A DNA stretch of 12,916 nucleotides. Origin: Ignavibacteria bacterium UBA6906. GTDB lineage: Bacteria; Bacteroidota; Ignavibacteria; UBA10030; UBA6906. A model generated the notes under the pieces. It did not search any database and was not told the origin of the DNA. It saw nothing but the letters and a program-made list of their open reading frames with translations. The translations under genes and the position numbers were made by a program. The stretch is from NCBI GenBank assembly GCA_002451155.1, contig DKBG01000014.1:907-13822 (forward strand), in the 5' to 3' direction. This document shows positions 7,118-12,916 of the stretch, piece after piece; within the stretch, counting starts at the first letter, position 1; each line of letters begins with the position of its first letter.

Positions 7118-8143
7118 ATGCGACCTGACATCCATAACTTCATCCGCACATTGAAGAGGGAACCTTCAACGGTCGTCCCGCTGGCCGAGCTCGGCATCCA
7201 TCCCATCGTGAAGGCGCGGTTCATAGGACGACCGCTCCTGACACTCGCCGACGAGGTGGAATTCTGGCACCGGGCCGGGTATGACTATGTCAAACTCCAG
7301 CCGGCCGCGGACTTCAATCCGGGGAAGATCGGCGAGGGGGATAACCTGACCCATAATCCGGATGGAACGGTCTTCCGCAAGTGGGCTTCGGAGGGGAAAG
7401 GCGTCATACAGACCGAGGCAGACCTTGAAACGTACCGGTTCCCCTCTCCCTATGATTTTGACTACTCCCGATTCGAAAAAGTCGGCAACCATCTCCCCGA
7501 AGGCCTGGGAGTTATCGGCCAGTATGGAGATATCTTCACAATGACCTGGGAAATGATGGGTTTCGAAGGGTTCTCTCTCGCACTCTACGAACAGCCGGAT
7601 ATAGTGGACAAGCTCAACCTGACTCTGGGGAACCTTGTCCTCAGTATGTTTCGCTACTTCGCGCAGTCCGACGCGGTCGATATCCTCTGGTACAGCGATG
7701 ACATTGCCTACAGTGACGGTCTGATGGTCTCGCCGGCAGTGCTGCGGAAATACCTCTTTCCCTGGCTGAAGAAGATCGGCGACCTCGCCCGGGACGCCGG
7801 GAAACCCCTTATTTACCATACTGATGGAGTCCTCTATTCGGTCATGGACGAAATTATCAGCTGCGGTGTGACCGCGTTGCATCCTATTGAACCCAAGGCC
7901 ATGGAACTCGGAGAGGTGAAAAAGCGATATGGTCACAGGATCAGCCTGATCGGAGGTGTCGATGTCGACCTTCTCGCGCGAGGAACCGTCGAAGAGGTGC
8001 GGAACCGCGTCAAGGAGTGCATACGGATAGCTGCATATGATGGCGGATATTGTGTTGGCTCTGGCAATAGCATTCCGGAATATGTAAACTACAACAATTA
8101 CATTGCACTCTTGAGTGCTGCAAGGGAATTCGGCGGGGGATGA
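7118..8143 (+). CDS. Uroporphyrinogen decarboxylase-fold protein, not classical HemE
   Basis: A 341-residue protein of the UroD/MtaA superfamily (TIM-barrel). Family marks are LIYHTDG (231-237), HPIEPKAMELGEVKKRYG in the next segment, LIGGVDVDLL (near 276-285), and a C-terminal GGYCVGSGNSIPEYVNYNNY stretch. The RQAGRY-type substrate motif of true HemE is missing from the N-terminus, so haem synthesis is unlikely. The HTDG motif has no cysteine where corrinoid methyltransferases such as MtaA carry a zinc-binding His-x-Cys, so methyl transfer of that kind is also doubtful. Relatives with HxDG are often found among sugar-catabolism genes, with no settled reaction. An aldo/keto reductase gene follows after 43 bases, suggesting a shared pathway. 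No good Shine-Dalgarno sequence precedes the ATG; GAGGA at 7094-7098 is too distant, so the start is less certain. Confidence 0.85.
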   Translation: MRPDIHNFIRTLKREPSTVVPLAELGIHPIVKARFIGRPLLTLADEVEFWHRAGYDYVKLQPAADFNPGKIGEGDNLTHNPDGTVFRKWASEGKGVIQTEADLETYRFPSPYDFDYSRFEKVGNHLPEGLGVIGQYGDIFTMTWEMMGFEGFSLALYEQPDIVDKLNLTLGNLVLSMFRYFAQSDAVDILWYSDDIAYSDGLMVSPAVLRKYLFPWLKKIGDLARDAGKPLIYHTDGVLYSVMDEIISCGVTALHPIEPKAMELGEVKKRYGHRISLIGGVDVDLLARGTVEEVRNRVKECIRIAAYDGGYCVGSGNSIPEYVNYNNYIALLSAAREFGGG

Positions 8144-8172
8144 AGCAGGCGCGTCATTCGCCTGGAGACTCC

Positions 8173-8179
8173 AAGGAGG
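8173..8179 (+). promoter_or_regulatory. Ribosome-binding site that fixes the aldo/keto reductase start
   Basis: AAGGAGG stands 7 bases before the ATG at 8187. It selects this start over an in-frame upstream start at 8115 inside the UroD-like gene, which would add 24 residues unlike any AKR N-terminus. Confidence 0.85.
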
Positions 8180-8186
8180 CTGTCCA

Positions 8187-9152
8187 ATGAAGTACAGGAG
8201 ACTCGGGAAAACAGGACTTCAGGTCTCGGAAATAGGTTTCGGGGCATGGGGCATAGGGGCAAGCATGTGGCAGGGCGGCAACGACACGGAATCGATGCAC
8301 GCCCTCCATAAGGCGGCTGATCTCGGGGTCACGTTCTTCGATACGGCTCTCGCCTACGGGGACGGCCACAGCGAGCGCCTCATACACCGATTTCGGAGGG
8401 AACGAAGCGAACCTCTCATTATCGCAACCAAGATCCCACCCAAGAATGGAAGATGGCCCGCCCGGAAGGGAACACCCCTCGAGGAAGCATTCCCCTATCA
8501 ACATATCGTCAGCTCTACCGAAAAGAGCCTGGCAAATCTGGGGGTCGATACGATCGACGTCCAGCAGTTCCACGTCTGGACTGACGATTGGACAGACCAG
8601 ACGGCCTGGATTGAGGCGACGCAGATGCTCAAGGAGCAGGGAAAGGTGAGGTTCTTCGGGATCTCGGTGAACGACCACTCACCCGATTCCGTCATGAAGG
8701 TCGCCATGACGGGCCGAATCGACACATTTCAGGTCATTTACAATATCTTCGACCAGTCCCCGCAGGACCAGCTCTTCCCCCTCTGTGCCGAGAGAGAAAT
8801 CGGTGTAATCGTCCGGGTCCCTTTCGACGAGGGAGCACTCACCGGAACAGTCTCCCCGGAGACCACATTCCCGGAAGGGGACTGGAGAAACCGGTACTTC
8901 AGGGGCACCAGAAAGACCCAGGTAGCCGAACGGGTGGACCGCCTCCGCCCCCTCGTCGAGGGAGAAGCGAAGACGCTCGCTGAGCTCGCCCTCAGGTTTT
9001 CCCTCCAGCCCGATTCTGTGTCAACGGTGATCCCCGGCATGCGGACGTCCCGGCATGTCACTGCGAACTGCGCCGCCTCGGATGGAAGAAGGCTGACCAC
9101 CGGGCTCGTAGACAGCCTGCGGAGCCACCGCTGGGAAAAGAACTTCTACTGA
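8187..9152 (+). CDS. Aldo/keto reductase
   Basis: NAD(P)H-dependent oxidoreductase of the AKR superfamily, 321 residues, cytoplasmic. It begins with the family opening MKYRRLGKTGLQVSEIGFGAW. The catalytic tetrad is visible: D52 and Y57 in FFDTALAYGDG, K82 in IIATKI, and H129 in DVQQFHVW. The GKVRFFGIS strand (152-160) and the late VSTVIPGMRTSRHVTANC segment (278-295), which corresponds to the cofactor-phosphate-binding end, also fit. Members of this branch reduce or oxidise sugar and polyol carbonyls, but the substrate cannot be read here. The gene follows the UroD-like gene by 43 bases and probably shares its transcript. A hairpin begins at its stop codon. Confidence 0.93.
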   Translation: MKYRRLGKTGLQVSEIGFGAWGIGASMWQGGNDTESMHALHKAADLGVTFFDTALAYGDGHSERLIHRFRRERSEPLIIATKIPPKNGRWPARKGTPLEEAFPYQHIVSSTEKSLANLGVDTIDVQQFHVWTDDWTDQTAWIEATQMLKEQGKVRFFGISVNDHSPDSVMKVAMTGRIDTFQVIYNIFDQSPQDQLFPLCAEREIGVIVRVPFDEGALTGTVSPETTFPEGDWRNRYFRGTRKTQVAERVDRLRPLVEGEAKTLAELALRFSLQPDSVSTVIPGMRTSRHVTANCAASDGRRLTTGLVDSLRSHRWEKNFY

Positions 9153-9198
9153 ATCACCGCAGAGCGAGCCAGCACCTACTCTGGGGCGGGGTGATTTT
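9152..9198 (+). terminator. Possible intrinsic terminator after the aldo/keto reductase
   Basis: AATCACC (9152-9158) pairs with GGTGATT (9190-9196), and the pairing continues inward through GC and AGAG/CTCT with small bulges. The stem begins at the last base of the stop codon, and four T (9195-9198) then CT follow. The stem is imperfect and the T run short, so termination is probable rather than certain. Confidence 0.45.
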
Positions 9199-9255
9199 CT
9201 GATCTTGCCCTGAATCCCCCACGCAACAAAACACAACTTTTTCCCTTCCTCCCCG

Positions 9256-9267
9256 TACTAGATAGTA
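9256..9267. promoter_or_regulatory. Inverted repeat TACTA-GA-TAGTA upstream of the double-HTH gene
   Basis: Two perfect 5-base half-sites with a 2-base spacer lie 15 bases before the start codon and just before the ribosome-binding site GAGG (9271-9274). The position suits an operator for self-repression by the HTH protein encoded next. This is inference; no second copy was noticed in the window. Confidence 0.35.
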
Positions 9268-9282
9268 AGAGAGGGGAAACCT

Positions 9283-9840
9283 ATGTCCAGCCGGGGACGA
9301 ACACCTGAATTCGCAAGGATCCAGGAAGTAGCCGAGACAATCGACCGCCTGAAGGCCAGAATGAGGGCATCAGGACTGACCATTACGTACGTTGCCAGGC
9401 AGCTGGGAGTCTCCCGGCAATACGCCTGGCAGATCCTGAACTATCGCACACACCTCTCAGTGGAACGGGCCAGGGAAATTGAACAAGCTGTGGAAGGTAT
9501 CACCGCAGCACGACGACACCTGGATTCATTCGGGAAGCGGCTTCGGGCAGCACGGATATCCGCGGGCCTCACGTTGAAGGAGGTTGCTTCCATGATCGGC
9601 TATTCCTGGGTCGGTGTGCAACGATGGGAAAAGGATGTGTGCCGGCCCAAGCCGGGAGTGCTCTGGCACCTCCTGCACCTCTATGGTCCAGCGGCAGAAT
9701 CAATCCTTGGTGCAGCGGGAGCTCCGAAGCTCCGTCCCTCCGCGATTCATCGCAACCGGGATCTCCCGTTGAACGAGGCTCCACTCTTCGCCAGAACGAA
9801 AGAAGGAAGCTCCGAACTTGCCCTGCGACAGACTGGGTAG
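9283..9840 (+). CDS. Protein with two tandem XRE-like helix-turn-helix domains
   Basis: A 185-residue, probably DNA-binding protein. The first HTH spans about 24-70: the helix around TITYVARQLGVSRQYAWQIL, then a conserved-looking SVERAREIEQAV segment. The second spans about 83-135 and is a textbook XRE domain: FGKRLRAARISAGLTLKEVASMIG, then SWVGVQRWEKDVCRP for the recognition helix and the turn after it. The remaining 50 residues are polar and without recognisable fold. There is no membrane segment, sensor or enzymatic domain. GAGG stands 8 bases before the ATG. The gene is alone on the + strand, after a possible terminator and converging with the minus-strand operon, so its targets are unknown. 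Two HTH units in one chain could bind two half-sites or bridge DNA. A toxin partner is not evident. Confidence 0.85.
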   Translation: MSSRGRTPEFARIQEVAETIDRLKARMRASGLTITYVARQLGVSRQYAWQILNYRTHLSVERAREIEQAVEGITAARRHLDSFGKRLRAARISAGLTLKEVASMIGYSWVGVQRWEKDVCRPKPGVLWHLLHLYGPAAESILGAAGAPKLRPSAIHRNRDLPLNEAPLFARTKEGSSELALRQTG

Positions 9841-9858
9841 CGGACGTCCACAACTACA

Positions 9859-9892
9859 CCCGGGAGACCTTCCTCATGAGAGCTCTCCCGGG
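9859..9892. terminator. Hairpin between converging genes, possible bidirectional terminator
   Basis: CCCGGGAGA (9859-9867) and TCTCCCGGG (9884-9892) form a perfect 9-bp GC-rich stem with a 16-base loop that contains the small palindrome CTCATGAG. It lies between the stop codons of the double-HTH gene and the hydrolase gene, the right place for a terminator serving both strands. No T-tract follows on either side, so a classical intrinsic terminator is not shown. Confidence 0.45.
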
Positions 9893-9899
9893 ACGTGAA

Positions 9900-11324
9900 T
9901 CAGCCTTCTGCCAAAACCGCCTGCAACCAGCCCTCGATCCTCTCCAGCAGACCCGGCGCAAACTCCTTCTGAAGCACACCGTATTCCTCGATTGAACCCG
10001 TCGTCGCACGCTGGAACAGATGGTTTGCGTGAGGAATGACTTCGACCCTCGAATCAGGGTTCCCCGCCTTCTCCAGCGCCTCCTTCATGGGAGCGCGATT
10101 GAGATCAACGGAAACCTGGATGTCTTTCTCTCCGTACAGAGCGAGAACAGGAGATCGGACAGTCTCGATCACCGACGCGGGGTCGAACTGCAGGAGATGC
10201 CTGTACCATGGAGTTCGGAGAATCCTGATCTGTGCATCGACCCTATTTCGCGTGACCGAATCAGCCAACGACTGGTTCGTCGCTTCTTCCGGCCGGACTG
10301 TGGCAAGCTGGCGCTTCACCTCCGGGCGAATTTCCGATTCAAGATCCAGTCGAAGCATCTCCCATCCAGTGTCCGCCCTGACCGATTCGAACACCCTCCG
10401 TTCCAGAAGCAGAGCACGCTCTCTTGCTGAGGGGGCAATCCCTGACAAATCCTGAAGTCTCCGAATCTGGTCGAGGATCAGGCTGTCACCTCTCACGGCC
10501 GGCCCGCCAAGCAATACAACGGCGGCAACGCCCGTTGACTTTGCCGCAGCGATCATGGCTACCGTTCCGCCTTCACTGTGACCGACCAGCACGATACGGC
10601 TCGGGTCAATGTCGTTCCGACCCCGGAGGTATCGTACCGCCGCCAGTGGATCCTCCGCCAGATCCTCAGACGTGCTCGCCGCCAGGTCTCCGGAAGATCC
10701 TCCGACCCCCCTTTTATCATATCGCAGGACCGCATATCCAGCCCTCGTCAGTGAGTCCGCAAGCACCTTGAACACCGCGAATCCGAAGACTTCCTCATCG
10801 CGCGTGTGCGCCCCGGACCCGGCGATGAGCACGCACGCCGGATAGCGGGGCTCACGCGATGGCAGGGACAGCGTGGCCGCGAGCCGGACCGAATCATGCT
10901 CGATGAACAATTCCTCCGCCTGCCCTACTGGCGGCTCTTCCCTTTCCCGGACGAGATAGAATGTGCCCTTCACTCCCGCCTGTCGGAACTCACCCGAAAC
11001 TGAATCACCGCTGACCCCCCCGTCAAAGGTCGCAAGGCCGGGGCCGGCGGGAAGCTCGAAGTGAAGGCGAGGGGGGGAGTACCGGACATTCTGGAGAAGG
11101 AGTCCCCGGGCCATTTGTTGCGGAATGTCTATCGTCCCCCGCAACGTATCCGCTGCCGCCGAAAACACAACCCCGATCGAGAGGGGAAACCCGTTGATCA
11201 GAATCGCTCCCTGCCATTTTCCGTCGAGCCGGTGTCGCTCCTGCGTTCCAGAAGAAACAACCCCGGCTGCAAACAGCGTGAGAATGCCAATCCGTCGAAG
11301 CAAGATCCCTGTGCGCCCGGACAT
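9900..11324 (-). CDS. Exported alpha/beta hydrolase with N-terminal beta domain
   Basis: A 474-residue serine hydrolase (peptidase/esterase-like). Residues 1-25 are basic then hydrophobic, a probable signal peptide, so it should act outside the cytoplasm. Residues 30-127 form a beta-rich domain (LDGKWQGAILINGFPLSIGV..., SGEFRQAGVKGTFYLVR) often placed before such hydrolases. The hydrolase domain follows: VLIAGSGAHTRDE (165-177, oxyanion region), LRYDKRGVGGSSG (200-212), nucleophile elbow GHSEGG (248-253) with S250, probable acid D401 in YGEKDIQV, and H435 in PHANHLF. Substrate is not predictable. AAGGAG (11332-11337) stands 7 bases from the ATG and overlaps the stop of the upstream EamA gene, so the two are cotranscribed and probably coupled. 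It is the last gene of the minus-strand operon. Confidence 0.9.
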   Translation of the reverse strand: MSGRTGILLRRIGILTLFAAGVVSSGTQERHRLDGKWQGAILINGFPLSIGVVFSAAADTLRGTIDIPQQMARGLLLQNVRYSPPRLHFELPAGPGLATFDGGVSGDSVSGEFRQAGVKGTFYLVREREEPPVGQAEELFIEHDSVRLAATLSLPSREPRYPACVLIAGSGAHTRDEEVFGFAVFKVLADSLTRAGYAVLRYDKRGVGGSSGDLAASTSEDLAEDPLAAVRYLRGRNDIDPSRIVLVGHSEGGTVAMIAAAKSTGVAAVVLLGGPAVRGDSLILDQIRRLQDLSGIAPSARERALLLERRVFESVRADTGWEMLRLDLESEIRPEVKRQLATVRPEEATNQSLADSVTRNRVDAQIRILRTPWYRHLLQFDPASVIETVRSPVLALYGEKDIQVSVDLNRAPMKEALEKAGNPDSRVEVIPHANHLFQRATTGSIEEYGVLQKEFAPGLLERIEGWLQAVLAEG

Positions 11325-11335
11325 GACTGCTCTCC

Positions 11336-12241
11336 TTATGGTCTGCGTGAAGGGTGAACTCGTGCAAGCCAGACACCACCGACGGTGACCGCGGCTCCAA
11401 CGAGCTGCAGAGTGTCGAACTCCTCCCCCAGCACGAAGAGGGAAATCAGGAATGCCAATACCGGAATGAGATTCCCGAAATTCGCCGCCCCGTCGGGTCC
11501 CAACCGTTTCACGCCGGTGGACCAGAGAAGATTTCCGATCCCGATTGAGAATATTCCTGACCAGACAACGGCACCCACCAGCCAGCCGTCAACCTGCTCC
11601 AGGGAAAATCGTGGGACGAAAGGCAACGCAATCACCGTCAGCCCTGCTGCGCCTACACCGACCATCGTCGCTGCCACCTGGAGAGGAGGGTACTTGCCTA
11701 CAAGCGGTTTCTGCAGATTCGTATTGAAGGCCCAGAGAAATGCGGCGAGGAGACAGAGGAGATCACCGATCAACGCATTCTGTCCGAGCTCCACCTTGCG
11801 CCCGCTTCCCACAACGATCATGACAACCCCAAGAAGTGAGACCGCCGTTCCGAGCCAGACACGACCGGGCAGGGTTGTTCGGTGAATGCGGGAGTGAAGG
11901 AACACCGTGATAACGGGAGATGTGGCAAGGAGAATCGCGGCGTTCCCGGCACTTGTCATGCTCAAGCCCAGAATGAACGCGAGCTGATTCAGCACATTCG
12001 CAATGAACCCCGCACGCAGGAGAGGCAGCCGATCCTCCCGATCAACAGCCGCCCGCCGCGAGCCTTTCCAGAGAAGGGTGTAGAGTACGGCAGCTCCAAT
12101 TGTGTACCGGGTTGCATTGTAGAGGAGCGGATCAAGCCGTTCTACCCCAAACTTCGAAACCGAGTAATTTGCTCCCCAGATGAACACGCAGAGGAGGAGC
12201 AGGGCCTCCGCGCGAACATCGGTATGGCGGAAGCGGGTCAC
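11336..12241 (-). CDS. EamA-family (DMT superfamily) transporter
   Basis: Inner-membrane protein of 301 residues with about ten hydrophobic helices arranged as two EamA repeats (about 12-145 and 160-296). Typical marks are VFIWGANYSVSKFG in the first helix, the AGNAAILLATSPVITVFL stretch in the first repeat, and FLWAFNTNLQKPL opening the second, with GAANFGNLIPVLAFLISLFVLGE near the end. Relatives export metabolites such as amino acids; the substrate is unknown. Translation starts at a GTG that overlaps the stop of the upstream membrane-protein gene by four bases (GTGA), implying translational coupling. No separate Shine-Dalgarno sequence is seen. The stop is 11 bases before the hydrolase start. 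Confidence 0.93.
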   Translation of the reverse strand: MTRFRHTDVRAEALLLLCVFIWGANYSVSKFGVERLDPLLYNATRYTIGAAVLYTLLWKGSRRAAVDREDRLPLLRAGFIANVLNQLAFILGLSMTSAGNAAILLATSPVITVFLHSRIHRTTLPGRVWLGTAVSLLGVVMIVVGSGRKVELGQNALIGDLLCLLAAFLWAFNTNLQKPLVGKYPPLQVAATMVGVGAAGLTVIALPFVPRFSLEQVDGWLVGAVVWSGIFSIGIGNLLWSTGVKRLGPDGAANFGNLIPVLAFLISLFVLGEEFDTLQLVGAAVTVGGVWLARVHPSRRP

Positions 12242-12900
12242 GCGTGAGGCTCAGAACGATGTAGCACGCCCGACCGGGCCAGAGCGGCCGCCAGGAAGAA
12301 AAGTCCCACACCGAAGAGATCATAGCGGTATGGGGCAGGTAATTCCCCGTGCAATGTTGCGCCGAAATCGCTCACAAACGTGTAGAGGATGAAGGCAATC
12401 CCCGCCACGCTGAGGATCCACGACTCCGCGGGAGGACGGAAAATTCCACCCTTGGAGATGTGCGCCAGCACCAGCACGCCCGAAAGAATCATCGCCGCCG
12501 AGATCATCAGCGGCGCGATGACCGGGCCGATCCATGGCACGGGTATGAGGAACAAGACGTCCCACTCGAGCATACTCGAGGGCCAGCCAAGAAAGACCTT
12601 CAGCCAGACGTAGTAAAAGACATCCCAGACACCAAAGGCCACACAGAAGACGCCAAACCTGGTCCAGCCTGTTCTTCCCCCAAGATATCCGACAGCGGCG
12701 AGCATAACCAGAGTTGAGAATTCCCTGCCGAGCTCCACAACAAGATGCGGCGTACTGACCAGCCTGAGCGGCAGTGAAAATCCATCCGGGTAGTAGAGCG
12801 CCCGAAGATACACCACGACAGCCGCTTCCACGTACGCGAACGCAACAGCGAACAGGAGCAGAGAAACAACGCGTCCGATGGATTTATGCTGGAGATTCAC
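12238..12900 (-). CDS. Conserved multi-pass membrane protein of unknown function
   Basis: An integral membrane protein of about 220 residues with some six hydrophobic segments (about 11-33, 62-78, 82-104, 117-147 possibly two, 161-178, 192-210). It carries polar residues within or next to membrane segments: VEAAVVVYLRALYYP (24-38), VWDVFYYVWLKVFLGWP (91-107) and EWDVLFLIPVPWIGPV (112-127). Such patterned Glu, Asp and Trp-Pro residues suggest a functional centre rather than a mere anchor. I have an impression of similar unnamed proteins in other bacteria but can give no function. The start at 12900 is a GTG without a strong ribosome-binding site. The frame stays open to the window edge, so the true start may lie outside. 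Its stop overlaps the EamA start (GTGA). Confidence 0.75.
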   Translation of the reverse strand: MNLQHKSIGRVVSLLLFAVAFAYVEAAVVVYLRALYYPDGFSLPLRLVSTPHLVVELGREFSTLVMLAAVGYLGGRTGWTRFGVFCVAFGVWDVFYYVWLKVFLGWPSSMLEWDVLFLIPVPWIGPVIAPLMISAAMILSGVLVLAHISKGGIFRPPAESWILSVAGIAFILYTFVSDFGATLHGELPAPYRYDLFGVGLFFLAAALARSGVLHRSEPHA

Positions 12901-12916
12901 TGTCCGTCCGGAAGAT

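Noticed and set aside
7166..7936. Long open frame (256 codons) on the minus strand opposite the UroD-like gene
   Set aside because: Its translation shows no family features, while the + strand frame has clear UroD-superfamily motifs; it is a codon-bias shadow.
7118..8143. HemE, uroporphyrinogen decarboxylase of haem synthesis
   Set aside because: The N-terminal RQAGRY-type motif is missing and no other tetrapyrrole gene is nearby.
8115..8186. Earlier start for the aldo/keto reductase overlapping the UroD-like gene
   Set aside because: The added residues do not resemble an AKR N-terminus, and AAGGAGG is ideally placed for the ATG at 8187.
9283..9840. Antitoxin of a toxin-antitoxin pair
   Set aside because: No small partner gene lies next to it on the same strand, and the chain has two HTH units and no toxin-binding tail that I can recognise.
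1..12916. CRISPR array, tRNA, insertion sequence, prophage or integrative element
   Set aside because: I saw no regularly spaced repeats, cloverleaf, transposase, integrase or phage protein, and composition does not shift along the window.

Overview
The window reads as an ordinary chromosomal segment of a Gram-negative bacterium with moderately high G+C. The Gram-negative call rests on an LpxH-type phosphoesterase (lipid A pathway), a bifunctional class A penicillin-binding protein and a signal-peptide-bearing DsbD-like protein. Strong Shine-Dalgarno sequences precede several genes, but others have none. The gene content and the cysteine-bearing tail of the PBP would fit the FCB/Ignavibacteria-like part of the tree, but that placement is only an inference. 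I saw no tRNA, rRNA, CRISPR array, insertion sequence, integrase or phage gene, and base composition looks even throughout.

Left part, + strand (2-6766): a co-directional series. It starts with the 3' half of a FecCD-type metal-chelate/cobalamin permease and its ATPase (the binding protein presumably lies upstream, outside the window). Next come the antitermination factor NusB, a UMF1/Atg22-like MFS transporter, a small exported protein with a DsbD N-terminal-like domain, the LpxH-type phosphoesterase and a PBP1A-type peptidoglycan synthase. The last two overlap by one base (TGATG), linking an outer-membrane lipid enzyme and a cell-wall enzyme in translation.

Middle (6767-9282): a 48-residue single-pass membrane peptide on the minus strand diverges from a + strand pair, a uroporphyrinogen-decarboxylase-fold protein that lacks the hallmark residues of true HemE and an aldo/keto reductase. 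The pair probably acts in one unknown, possibly carbohydrate-related, catabolic route. A hairpin overlapping the reductase stop codon may terminate it.

Right part: a + strand gene for a protein with two tandem helix-turn-helix domains (9283-9840), preceded by a short inverted repeat, converges on a minus-strand operon. In transcription order that operon is a conserved multi-pass membrane protein of unknown function, an EamA/DMT transporter (GTGA overlap) and an exported alpha/beta hydrolase whose ribosome-binding site overlaps the transporter stop codon. A perfect 9-bp hairpin sits between the converging ends.

I do not see a clearly new multi-gene system. The points most worth a second look are the double-HTH protein with its inverted repeat, the stand-alone DsbD-like domain, the non-HemE UroD/AKR pair, the 48-residue peptide and the unnamed membrane family with buried charged residues.
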